Origin: Gnetum montanum
Lineage: Eukaryota > Streptophyta > Gnetopsida > Gnetales > Gnetaceae
Assembly: GCA_015680685.1 (NCBI GenBank)
Contig: MNCI01003059.1
Coordinates: 330,595 to 368,968 of the forward strand
Direction: 5' to 3'
Length of the DNA: 38,374 nucleotides
Part shown: positions 1 through 9,455 of the stretch, piece by piece
Position numbering within the stretch: the first letter of the stretch is position 1
Layout of the letters: each line of letters starts with the position of its first letter
The notes under the pieces: model-generated
The model's database searches: none
Told to the model about the DNA's origin: nothing
What the model saw: the letters and a program-made list of their open reading frames with translations, nothing else
Made by a program: the position numbers and the translations under genes

Positions 1-854
1 AATAATAATGCTATTCTAGGGGATCCCACTGGAAAAACATGCATCCATGCCTAAAGGTGGGAAGCTTCTCTAGATTAAGCAATCCTTAAAAAAAAACATG
101 TGTGTCGCAAAGCAAAAATCACTCCTCCCTTGAACAAAATGCCAAGTGATCGTATGCCTTGCTATCATGGTGCTCTTATGGTTTTCCATCATTAGATGAA
201 GCAATGCGATGTCACTGATCGAAGGAATGGACTTGGTCTTGAGTTTGGAGCAACAAGCTAATGACACATTAATCATGCCCTACACTCAGGATTCATTGTG
301 CCCTAAGTCAGCTACCTCATGTCCTAATCTCTGCAATCCCTTCTATAATTCGTCTCACCTCACTGTTCATGTAATTGGGATTCATGATTTTTGTAGTGTT
401 GAATTTATACCTCATCATGGTGGTAATTAACATGTGTGTGTTTTGTGGAATAGGTGTGGATTACATTTAACCCTTCTAGTGCCTATGGACATTTTAAGGT
501 GTGGTTACGTAAGGGCATTATAGGTAGGAACTTGCTTTGGGGAGGACCCACTTGCGTGACTTTTGTAATTTTCACTCGTAACACATTACCCTCACATCAT
601 TTTATACCCTCTAAGTATTGTATTATACCATTCTTCTTTCTCTTATCATCCTTCCCATTCAAACATTCCTATGTATAAACACATGTCCTTTTTCCTCATA
701 CTCTTCATGATTTTCATTGCTAAATTTTATACCACTATCCCTTTTATGCCTTTTGGTTGATCATTCTTACCCTGGACCCCTTTCATTAACTTAACATCCT
801 TTGTTTATACCGAAGAATTTCTAAAATTTATCAATTTTTCCAGGTACCCTATTT
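1..854 (+). other. Conserved non-coding block after pol, E1
   Basis: No coding frame is credible. The block has counterparts in E2 (about 5,800-6,620), C (about 32,150-32,700) and, inverted, E6 (about 14,711-15,420). Recurrent landmarks are a TTGCTTTGGGGAGGACCCAC-like string near 532-551 and a run near 225-250 ending GGACTTGG. Conservation across three LTR subfamilies, with no shared reading frame, suggests RNA-level or cis-acting function in the life cycle. Short open frames on both strands here are chance. Confidence 0.6.
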
Positions 855-955
855 TTGATAGGCTGTGATATCGAGTCCCCAATATCGGTTTGACCGCGAT
901 ATCGGGTCCTCGCCATCGGGTATGCGATATTGGGTCCTCAAAAACTATATATATG
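855..955 (+). promoter_or_regulatory. LTR-U3-like internal promoter candidate
   Basis: Inside the element, far from either LTR, sits a GATATC-rich stretch like the LTR U3 regions: several GATATCG/CGATAT units, including CGGGTATGCGATAT, which is also found in the 3' LTR near 4,487-4,500. It ends in a TATA run at 946-954. It lies about 500 bases upstream of the accessory ORF start at 1450. CpG is kept here better than in the surroundings. E6 has lost this part. Promoter function is inferred; it could be a dead captured LTR piece. Confidence 0.4.
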
Positions 956-1124
956 GACCCCATGGGAACATCAACATCATTTACAACTATTCACATGGGG
1001 GAGTTTTTCAAATTTTCTTCTACGACTTGTGATTGTGCATCTCTTGTTCCAATAGCCATAACTCGCTCGCTAGCACTTCGATTTTCATTTCATTTGAACC
1101 TACCGAAACCCAGAGTGTTCAGCT

Positions 1125-1141
1125 CAGTCATGGGGGAGGGG
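1125..1141 (+). other. Internal polypurine-tract-like motif, E1
   Basis: CAGTCATGGGGGAGGGG repeats the terminal polypurine tract CAGTCATGGGGGTA at 4413-4426. It lies upstream of the accessory ORF. E2 (6567) and C (32851) have equivalents. A role as a second plus-strand primer is inferred only. Confidence 0.35.
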
Positions 1142-1381
1142 TACACTCTGAATTGCGCATAAATTTTTTGAAATTTTTCATCAAGGACACTATCAAGTGT
1201 AATTGATTATGAAAAAAGATAAACATGTGCCAAAAACAATTTCATCTCCTCACTTATACCTGGAAATTAAATGTGAAGCCACCTAATTAAAGGGAGTCAA
1301 ATATTAAAAATTTTTGGGGACATTTTCACAAAAAAAATTCCTAACTTTAAATCACAAGGAAAAAGAAACAAATTCATTAAG

Positions 1382-1449
1382 GTAAGAAGTAAGGTATAAC
1401 TTAACTTTAGTAAGCAACCTTACTAATGATTGGCCCCATGTGATTGCAG
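1382..1449 (+). promoter_or_regulatory. Intron-like splice signals before the accessory ORF
   Basis: A consensus donor AAGGTAAG near 1379-1386, a branch-point-like CTTACTAAT near 1421-1429 and an acceptor GTGATTGCAG ending at 1449 lie immediately before ATG at 1450. The branch and acceptor recur in E6 (minus strand, TACTAAC and ATTATAG ending at 14544) and E2 (ACTAAT and CTATAG ending at 6810). The donor is only clear in E1. If used with an upstream donor it would make a subgenomic mRNA for the accessory gene, as envelope-like genes do in other retroelements. Confidence 0.45.
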
Positions 1450-4254
1450 ATGGCCCCAAAGCATGGACAACAAGAAGGACTCTCTCAAGGTGTATCTAAG
1501 TGACCTAGGAGGGATAGAGGATAGGCATTTATTGAACAACATGTAGAGCAGGAGGTGCAATTATTCAATATTCATTAAGAGACTCATGCTATTGTACAAT
1601 CGGGATAGGCAGAAGGAGGCGTTGCTGCAACGCCTGAACAGGGACAACAACTCATGTTGTCCCCAAAATGTGTTTAGGCCATCCGTGAAAGGTCCACATC
1701 AGCTGTAGTGATCATGGAATTGAACTTTGGACCTTTCAACGAATGTGCTCCTGAGGCCATTAGGGACCAACTCAAAGGGTCCCCATTATGGCCTATTCTC
1801 TTTGACAATGGTGCCTGGTACTTAGGAGAAACGCACCAATTTTGGCACAATAAGGAAAAAGGCACCAAAATTGACATTGGTGGTGTGTCTGTAGATTTTT
1901 CCCCCAAGACCATTTTAGAAGTGTTAAACCTTCTAAATTTAGGGCCAAAAGTTGCTTGCCTACTCACTCGCTCTGATGCAGATGCGCGTAAGACTTGGTT
2001 GAAGAGGACATACGGTAGATAAGATAAGACATATGGAGAGTTGACACTAGAGGAAAGGATATATTTCAAGATTGGTACTTATCACATCTTCCCCACAATA
2101 GAATTAAACAAGATTTCAACATATACAATAAGAGAAAGTGTGATATTGATGGGCAAGGTTAATGCTAACCTTCCTCATCTGTATCTCATGGAGATCTTGA
2201 GGCAGTTTGAAGAATGCAAAATAGGGAAGTTTGCATTTCCCTTCCCTTGTCTCATCAGGAAGCTATGTAAGCATGCTAGAATTCTAGGGTACATCAATGA
2301 CATCCCCAGAAGAGCCTAAAATGCTTCATTTGCTGAACTGTTGAAGCCACCAGCTCCAAGGAAAAGTGTTGGTGAGACAATAGAACTCGAGCTAGAGCAA
2401 GAGCAAGAACAGATGGTGGGATCCACTATAACTTAAACTGCAGGGCCTAGCCAACTTTCAAGCGTAGGTCCCAGTTGACAACAAGAAGCAGGGCCTAGCA
2501 TGAGTCAGCAAGATCAACCACCACCACCACTGTAGGATTACCGACCGTCGATAAGCCACCTCAGGGCCATCTTTGAGACGGTCAGTTGGGGAAGTCGTGA
2601 TGATGCTAATCTCTTCTGCGTCATCATTGACACCGTACGACCCTCAGTTTCTATCAACCATGCATGGGGTGAGGTGTCCATCCAAATAGGAGAAGGGGAG
2701 ACTCATTGGTTATAACAAATTTCAAAAAACGCTGCATCCTTTCAGGTGTAACTCAAGACTAGTGAAGGGACCATAGTGGTGGTCATGTAACACTAGGATG
2801 TAGCAAGAGCCACAGAAGTGGTCACAAACCACATGAAAGAATATTTCAATGTCCCTGTTGTGCTACCAGCAGATTTCACAGGAACATGAGATGTTCAAAC
2901 TTTGGCCAGTCCATCGATGACTCCTGTAGAGCATGAAGATGTCCTTGATCGATTGTTGCAAATAGGACAAGTAATGATGTCCTTGATTGACATTCCACAA
3001 GATGTCACGGTAGCACAATTAGACATCATCTCCACCAAGGGAGAGCTGGTCATGGCAGAGATCAGGGTAGAGCACGCAGAAATGAAGTTGGCAAAACTCT
3101 AGGAGAGGCTCATCACCCTACAAGCTGCACAGCGAGATCCATCTTGATTCATTGCCATGAACTAGCTAGACACCTTCAAGATAGAGCAACTTAATAAACT
3201 ATTGGCGGACAATAAAAGAGTGGCAGAGGAGAAAGAGAAGGTCGATTAGGATGCCTCCAAGGGACAAGCGTAAACCTACATGCACGCCAAGGCACTTAGA
3301 GCCTTACAAGAAGAGAATAAACAACTTGATGCTGATAATCTTTGGTTGACCACTGTGGAAAAATAGAAGAATGTTCTCGAGGAAAACTTTTAGCAACTAG
3401 GAGAATAGTTGGTCAAGGTCAACCAAGACATGAACCATTTGACCAGAGAGAATCGAATCCTCTCAATGGAGGAGGTACGTGCAATCTGTCCGAGGACAAC
3501 CATTGAAATAAGCACATGGAAAAATGAGGTCAAGCGGCATGAGAAATTAAAGGAGCACTTCAGAGACTAGGTGGGAATGTACAAGCAAATCATCGAGAAG
3601 AAGATCCATATGGCCAAGGCCCAAATCAACACTTTTAGTGCTCAACACACTGATTGGCGGGCCATATTGGACACATATGCATTTTTCCACCAGGCGAAAC
3701 TTAAAAGACAAGACCTGCAAATTCAGGACCTCATAGAGTACATGGAATTGGCAAACCTGTGGTATGCCAATCTAGCCATGTTGACAGCAGGATGCTCGAG
3801 AACAAAGCTCGAGAAGCAGGTAGCTACCACCTACACCAAATATGAAGCAAAATTTGCAGAGCACAAGAAAACATTGCAAAAGCTAGAAGTTGCAAATTAT
3901 GAACTAGAGGTGGTTAAGACTAGCTACCAAGGCCAGAGAGATGTTGTAGCAGACTTGGCTCGATGGATTACAAATTTTCAAGAGTACAAGGATAAAGCCA
4001 GAGCCTATGAGGAGGAATGACAGTTGTTTATGGCGTGGTATGTCAAAGCAAATAAGATGTTTCCATAACTACCATGCCCATGGGAGGTGTCGACTGCATC
4101 AAACATTGGAGCATGAACATGGATGGCACAAGATCCCCAAACGGAAGAGGAAAAGCTCTAGGCACTACTTCAAAGAAATCAAATTCCAAAACCTAGAACA
4201 CAAGACAAGGGGAAGCAACCCATGGAGGAGCCACCACCACCTAGAACCACATGA
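1450..4254 (+). pseudogene. Decayed accessory ORF: plant-transposon-protein-like region plus long coiled coil
   Basis: One frame runs about 935 codons from ATG at 1450 with 28 internal stops and no frameshift that I could detect. Order: Gln-rich leader (1450-1700); a region resembling the 'putative plant transposon protein' domain found in extra ORFs of plant retroelements (1708-2316; landmark strings FGPFNE, LTLEERIYFKIGTYHIFPT, LIRKLCKHARILGYI); a Pro/Gln linker (2400-2540); a poorly recognised part; then a heptad-like Glu/Lys/Leu-rich coiled coil (about 2900-4017); and a Pro-rich tail with PMEEPPPPRT. It lies after pol and before the 3' LTR, where Athila and Tat elements carry extra genes. 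No transmembrane segment stands out, so an envelope role is not supported. The function is unknown. E6 keeps only its two ends, and E2 only the start. Confidence 0.65.
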
Positions 4255-4412
4255 TTTCCAACAAAATTCTGTGTCTGTGTCCTAATTTTTTTTTGTTCAA
4301 TCCCACACTGCGGCATGAATAATTTCTAGTTAGTTAATAATCCCATACCTATCCACTGTGTAATCAATTTAACTCGTTCTCATTTTCTTTGACTCGAGGA
4401 TGAGTTTTCATG
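4255..4412 (+). other. Short 3' leader to polypurine tract, E1
   Basis: Non-coding, T-rich. It contains the block GACTCGAGGATGAGTTTTCA, which is conserved just upstream of the polypurine tract in C (about 33,387) and E6 (inverted, about 13,945-13,970). Confidence 0.5.
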
Positions 4413-4426
4413 CAGTCATGGGGGTA
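4413..4426 (+). other. Polypurine tract of E1
   Basis: CAGTCATGGGGGTA abuts the LTR start TGATGA exactly. The G run is the likely plus-strand primer. The same motif abuts the 3' LTR of C and, inverted, of E6. Confidence 0.8.
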
Positions 4427-5290
4427 TGATGAATCGTGATTCATTGGGCTCTAATATCGAACCCCCGATATCAGATCTATGATATCGGGTATGCGATATC
4501 ATGACCTAAGTAACGATATCGGGTACACGATATTGTGACTCCTGTGCGGGCCTATAAATACACATGTAGGCGCATGGAGGAAAAGAGAAGTAAGTGAAGA
4601 TAGGAAAGTTAGAGTAGTCTTTTAGTTTTCATTTTTAGTTCTTCTCAACCCTTTCTCTCAGTGCATGCCTGTAGTGTGATGATTGTAATTGTATGACATC
4701 CTTTATTTGAGTGTGACGTACTTGGACACACACATGACTAGAAATAAAGATCTAGATTACTTCATCATTGAAACATTCACTTAGTTTAATTATTTAATTG
4801 TTATTTTTATTTATCATTATTAAACACAGAATGAGTACGACTTAATCACGAGCATCTACGTGTGACTACTTGGTATCCCAGTAGCGTACTTAGGCCATGT
4901 GCTTGGTAATCCCAGTGGTCGTCATGCACGACGTCCAAGATGTGTATAGATGATTAAGGAATGGATGCTCATCGCACTTAGGCTAGCTTAGATTCTCTCT
5001 CCCTATCTCCTATTAGTTTAACTCTCTCTTCCCTTTCCTCCTAGCTTAATTAAAGATTACTTTCCATTGTCTCTAGGAGTAGCATTAGTTTAGGAACACA
5101 TCATACACCTCACTATGGACTAAACCATACGTCATAAAGCAAATACTAGTCCAGGAGGGAAGAAAGCGAACTGTGATCAACGAGTAACTATCTAGATACC
5201 ACAACTAGCCCATCTACGGAGTTCGACTGGATCATGTGTGAAACACTCGTATTCGTATGGTTGAGTGTAGGGGTACCTCACCACTCATCA
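4427..5290 (+). repeat. 3' LTR of E1 (864 bp)
   Basis: Starts TGATGAATCG and ends CCACTCATCA, giving an 8-base terminal inverted repeat with one mismatch. The U3 has several GATATC motifs, then a TATA box at 4553-4560. The U5 terminus with GGTTGAGTGTAGGGGTACCT is shared by all gypsy LTRs in the window. The closest relatives are the E6 LTRs. The next five bases, CTTTG, would be the target duplication, but the partner is outside the window. Confidence 0.9.
4553..4560 (+). promoter_or_regulatory. LTR TATA box, E1
   Basis: TATAAATA in the context GGGCCTATAAATACACATG, about 125 bases into the LTR after the GATATC motifs. The same box and flanks occur on the minus strand in both E6 LTRs. Confidence 0.75.
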
Positions 5291-6566
5291 CTTTGTATTT
5301 TTCTCTTTTTTTGAATCATTCTCTTTTTACTTTACGAATGTATTTTATGTTTTTGTTAATAATATTACCATGTCATGATGCAGAAGTCAATGCCATGTAT
5401 TGGGTTTTCATGATATGTTATTAAGATGATCGGATAAGTAATTGTGTAAAGTAGTGAGACCACCTCATCCATCCCTCTAGTTTTCTGAATAAAAGATCTT
5501 TTTCATGAAAACAATATGGTTCTAAACTTAAATTAATCAGTGATCATTATATCTTAAAGAAAGAGGGAACGACCAAGTAAGAATGGCAAAGGGTGCAACC
5601 TAAAGGGGACTTGTTGGGTTCTCTTTTTGACTTCCTTCATGTGGTTTATGACTCCTCGAGGAATGTATAATCACTTGTTTGTTGACCAATAAATAAGAAG
5701 CTCTATCTTTGCATGGTGTGCTTCCCATCCAAAAAAATTTTTAAAAGAGGAAAAAAATAAAAAAAAAGACAAAAATAATAATAAACAACAAGAATGAAAA
5801 TTCAAAGCACACCTCTTAGACACAATAACAGGCTACAATCACTGGTTATGGGGCTGGAAAGACATGTTACCCATGCTTGAAGGTGTTCCTCTAACTAAGG
5901 CCCTTCCTTCCTTCTTCTCTTTTCTTATCTTTTGGGAGTGATGATTGTTCTTTGTGGTGGTTATGGACTCATGATGGTTGACAAAAAGGAACACATCAAT
6001 GTGAGGTCACTATTGATGGTATGGACTTGGTTTGAACTTGGACGGACGGGAATGTTGATCATTTTAATCACATTTTTCATAGAACCTATTATGGATATGG
6101 TCAAGTACCTTACATCCCGATCTCTAAAATCCCTTCTCATCCCATTATTCACCTCACTACTGCATGCAATTGTGAGCCTTTTGGTTTTGTATAGTACAGT
6201 GCAACATCCCAACCATGGTAGTTGTGTGTTGTTTGGAATAAAGGCATGATCTGCATTTAACTTCTAAGGTGCCCATAGACATCTATAGAAGTGGTTATGC
6301 AAAGGCATTATGGAAAGAGCTTGCTTTGGGAAGGATCCACTTGCATAACTTTTGTTGATCATGACTTTGATTTAACCTTGACATCTTTCAAAACATTAGT
6401 GATAATTTCTCTAAATTCATGCATGATTTTGGGACTACTTCTCATTTTTTTCATTAATTTTTCCTACTTTTTTATTTCCACATCCATTAATATTTCTTGG
6501 CCATCTTCTGAATTAGACCTTTGGTTTGAATGTTCGAAAACTTATGTGCTTCTAGCGTTATGCTTA
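5291..6566 (+). other. Non-coding post-pol region of E2
   Basis: No gene. It starts with a pyrimidine-rich tract, then carries the conserved block also present in C and E1, with short open frames on both strands around 5,930-6,620 that are not shared between copies. Landmark: GAATTCAAAGCACACC-like string near 5,798 and TTGCTTTGGGAAGGATCCAC near 6,321. Confidence 0.5.
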
Positions 6567-6584
6567 TTAGTCATGGGGGATAGG
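6567..6584 (+). other. Internal polypurine-tract-like motif, E2
   Basis: TAGTCATGGGGGATAGG, about 480 bases before the true tract of E2. Equivalent motifs stand in E1 (1125) and C (32851), in each case upstream of the accessory-gene acceptor. Confidence 0.35.
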
Positions 6585-6810
6585 GATGCTTGCTTTGAAA
6601 TTTTTCTAACATCCTATTTTTGAACATCATGGTAACTAATAGTAATTGATCAAAATAATGTGAATAGCTTGATGATTTTAGTTACCTCATATCCTTGGGC
6701 ATAGTATGTTGTAATCACATTATGCTTAAACACAAACTAAGGGATCCAAAAAGGAATGATTATTATGGAAAAATTTACCAAAACTAATGTTGATCCTTTG
6801 GTGACTATAG

Positions 6811-6960
6811 GTGATGCTAAAAGAAACGTCTAAGGAAGAAGGTCTTTCGCTAAGCATGAAAACAAAGCCAAGAGGCGAGAAACGATTTGTCCATCATTAA
6901 AAAATGTTCTACATAACCAAAGNAAAATAAAATATTGTAATGCGGCACTTCAATAGTTAG
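6811..6960 (+). pseudogene. Remnant of the accessory ORF start, E2
   Basis: A branch-like ACTAAT, then an acceptor TGACTATAG ending at 6810, precede a short stretch (GTGATGCTAAAAGAAACG...) that aligns with the start of the accessory ORF in E6 (ATGGGCCCTAAAAGAGG) and E1. The ATG is lost and only tens of codons remain before similarity ends. The ambiguous base at 6923 is in this stretch. Confidence 0.4.
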
Positions 6961-7040
6961 CGTCAATCAATAATCCCATCGTTCCTATTTTTTTGTAAAG
7001 AAATCTCAGTCGTATCTTGTCAACTTAGGAACAAGTTTTT

Positions 7041-7057
7041 CCTCAATCATGGGTGTA
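7041..7057 (+). other. Polypurine tract of E2 (decayed)
   Basis: CTCAATCATGGGTGTA abuts the LTR. One G of the run is replaced by T compared with E1 and C. Confidence 0.6.
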
Positions 7058-8101
7058 TGATGAAGCATCAATTAGCTACCTTAATGCAACCGTGTCAAGG
7101 CAAATGCCTTAATGTAAATTCCTTGAGACAGATGCCTCAACACATTCCATCACATCTATTAGTTGTGTTGATGTAGCCATGTCAAGGCAAATGTCTCGAC
7201 GCATGTCATCATATCTGTTTGAATAAAAAGTTAATTTTTATTAGCTTTGATATTTGATGTCGATATCGATGCCTTAATATTGAATACCCACTATTAGGGG
7301 CCAGGATGCAATGTCGAATATTTGATATCATAGGATGTGTGCCATTCTATAAATATAGCACTTGGGCACATGGTTTGAATATAGTTTGTCAATAAAGTAG
7401 CCAAACTCTTACAATTTTATTGTGTAGTCTTAGAGAGCAATTAGTGAGCACCTGCAGTGTGGATTTGAGTTAGTTGTATAGTGTCTTATTTGAGTCGCAA
7501 TGTACCTAAACACATTCCATGAACGACAATAAGATTGAGATCGATTCTTATTCATTGCAACACTTTGACTTTGATTGGATTTACTTTCCATGTAATTTAC
7601 TATTCATGTACTTAGTTAATATTTACATTTCCATGCATATTAATGAATTGGTGAAATGAGTGTGACTAGTTTTGAGTGTAAACACATATTCGCTTAGTAA
7701 CCCTAGCAGCATTATTGTTTGGTTCACCTAGTAGCATAGCGCTTGGTAATCCTAGTAGTGGATACATAGGTTCAAGATGTGTACAGTAAGCTACGAACGA
7801 ATACTCATTACCCATAGGCTAGTTTAGACTTTACATTCCATTGTTAATTAGATTAAATAATTAATTTCTCTATTACCATTAGGAGTAGCTTAGGGCTGAA
7901 CAACATTAATTATCATATGCCTCACTTTGAACTAAACCTTACATGACAAAGCTAGCACTAGTCCAAGTGGGAAGACAACAAACTACGATCAAGACATAAT
8001 GATCTAGATGCACAACTAGTCCCATCCATGAAATTTGACTAAATCGTGCATGAACTCTTGTGATTCGTATGGTTGGACACAGGGATACCTTGCCACTCAT
8101 C
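7058..8101 (+). repeat. 3' LTR of E2 (1044 bp)
   Basis: Starts TGATGAAGCATCA and ends CCACTCATCA. A TATA box is at 7348-7355. It aligns over its length with the reassembled LTR of E5 (12523-12989 plus 19240-19811), for example the ATATTTACATTTCCATGCAT block near 7,620. No primer-binding site follows, so this is a 3' LTR or solo LTR. Confidence 0.85.
7348..7355 (+). promoter_or_regulatory. LTR TATA box, E2
   Basis: TATAAATA about 290 bases into the LTR. It corresponds to the inverted box at 19495-19502 in the LTR of E5. Confidence 0.65.
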
Positions 8102-8610
8102 AAATTGTTTACTATTTTCTTTAGTTAATGTTTCCATTTATTGTTATTTATGATTCCTATCATTAAGCGAAATGAACACGACTAATCATGAGTTCTTAAG
8201 TGCAATTACTTAGTAATCCAATAGTGTATCGTTTAGTAAGCCTAGTGACATATGCTTGATAATTCCAGTAGTAGTTACACAAAGTCTAAGGCATGTGCGA
8301 ACGATTAGAAATAAATATTCATCACACATAGGCTAGTTTAGATTCTATTTTCCATTATTAATTAGCTTAATTAAATTATCTCTTTATTGTCATTAGGAGT
8401 AGCATAGGGCTAGACAACATCAGTCATATGCGTCACTTTGGATTAGACCATACATGACAAAGCTACCACTAGTCCAAGTGGAAAGATAGAGAATTGTGTT
8501 CAAAGCATAACAATTTAGATGCATAATTAGTCCCATCCATGGAATTTGATCGAATTGTGCATGAACACTTGTGATTCGTATAGTTGGACGTAGGGGGACC
8601 TTGTTGCTCA
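8102..8610 (+). repeat. E3: 3' half of a gypsy LTR
   Basis: Begins at a point corresponding to about 7,591 of the E2 LTR and runs to the LTR end (TTGCTCATCA). It is clearly more diverged from the E2 LTR than a fresh tandem copy would be. The simplest reading is that E2 inserted into an older LTR and this is the downstream half. The other half would be left of the window. Confidence 0.7.
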
Positions 8611-9239
8611 TCACTCCAATAAATCAATACATTTCAAATTGCATGTCTAGTAACAATAGAACACTAAGTAATTTTTCAAAAACATGTTGCACCACTCATC
8701 TAGTGGACTAATAAGAATTCTAAGTATTAAGACTACAAATAGATAAAGCTTCATTGGAAATCACAAAAGGTTGTGTTTCCTAGTTTGTGTGTATTTATAA
8801 ACTTAGGGGTGTCATGGCATGGAAGCCATACTATTGATTATGCATGACATTAAAATTTAAATTTTCAAAGTCATTTTTTTGTATCATTTTTTGCAATTCA
8901 TCATTGATTTATCATTTTGAAGGATATTCCTATATGTTCTATTATGAATAAATGTTGAAATATTCTATTACAAGGTTTTGTTGAGATATACAATTTGAAT
9001 AATGTTTTTAAAATATTACTTTATATTTCTTAGCCAGTAGATGCTAAAATCATTAGAAAAGATAATGGCTATGACTATTGGGATCACTGAAAGTTATATT
9101 TAAAAGACATAATTAAAAACTTTTTATTTTCAAAATTTTCATTAGAAATATGATCCTATCATCTTAAGTGATTATTAGAATTTTAATACTAATCTATTTG
9201 TAATTCAAGTCTAATGAATAATAAAAATTATATTTGTCA
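8611..9239. other. Unclassified AT-rich stretch
   Basis: No reading frame, no recognisable element and no clear repeat seen. Probably old intergenic DNA or a heavily decayed element. Confidence 0.4.
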
Positions 9240-9455
9240 TTGGCTATCACATTGTAGATGTAACATCTCTATGTTATTAAATGCCTATAAATACAACTCA
9301 TCCATCGTATTTATGACACCATTTAGTCAAATAATGGCAAAATTTTTTTAGTGTAATTCCATAGCTTAAAGAATAATCAACAAGTGCCCACAATATGGAT
9401 TTGAGTTACTTGTATGGAGTCTTATTCAAGTAGAATGCACCTGGACATATTTTAT
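9240..9455 (+). repeat. E4 LTR fragment
   Basis: Aligns with the middle of the E2 LTR: a TATA box at 9286-9293, then the block with GGATTTGAGTTACTTGTATG near 9,400 and CACCTGGACATATT near 9,430. It breaks off near 9,455 and continues directly as gag, so U5, the primer site and the start of gag are deleted. The left boundary is uncertain. Confidence 0.55.

Larger units (their letters stand above)
1..5290 (+). mobile_element. E1: 3' part of an Athila-type Ty3/gypsy element
   Basis: The segment reads, in order: a non-coding post-pol block, a decayed accessory ORF, a polypurine tract and a 3' LTR. The 5' LTR, gag and pol lie to the left of the window. The first 700 bases match, inverted, the region near 14,700-15,420 inside element E6, and the LTR matches the E6 LTRs, so E1 and E6 are one subfamily. 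What follows the LTR at 5291 is not a primer-binding site, so this LTR is the 3' copy. The Athila-type call rests on tRNA-Asp primer sites and DLG-type protease in sister elements of this window, not on pol of E1 itself. Confidence 0.85.
5291..8101 (+). mobile_element. E2: 3' part of a plus-strand gypsy element
   Basis: After the E1 LTR the sequence continues as a post-pol non-coding region homologous to C (for example the AAGGGTGCAACCTAAAGGGG-like string near 5,589 and TCTTTGCATGGTGTGCTTCC near 5,705). It ends in a polypurine tract and a 3' LTR. E1 therefore probably inserted into the internal part of E2, with the rest of E2 left of the window. The LTR belongs to the subfamily of E5. Position 6923 is an ambiguous base. 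Confidence 0.75.

Noticed and set aside
1674-2069. 131-codon open frame on the minus strand
   Set aside because: It is antisense to the accessory ORF of E1, which explains its length. No family signature.
1450-4254. Alternative genetic code or stop readthrough in the accessory ORF
   Set aside because: All three stop codons occur, all explained by single transitions, and other genes here have decayed the same way. Decay is simpler.
4007-4285. 92-codon plus-strand frame after the coiled coil
   Set aside because: Out of frame with the accessory ORF, whose own frame continues over the same bases into the Pro-rich tail that is also found in E6.
8102-8610. Simple tandem duplication of the 3' half of the E2 LTR
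   Set aside because: Divergence between the two halves is visibly much higher than between the LTR pairs of E6 or C, so they are probably separate LTRs. Not fully excluded.
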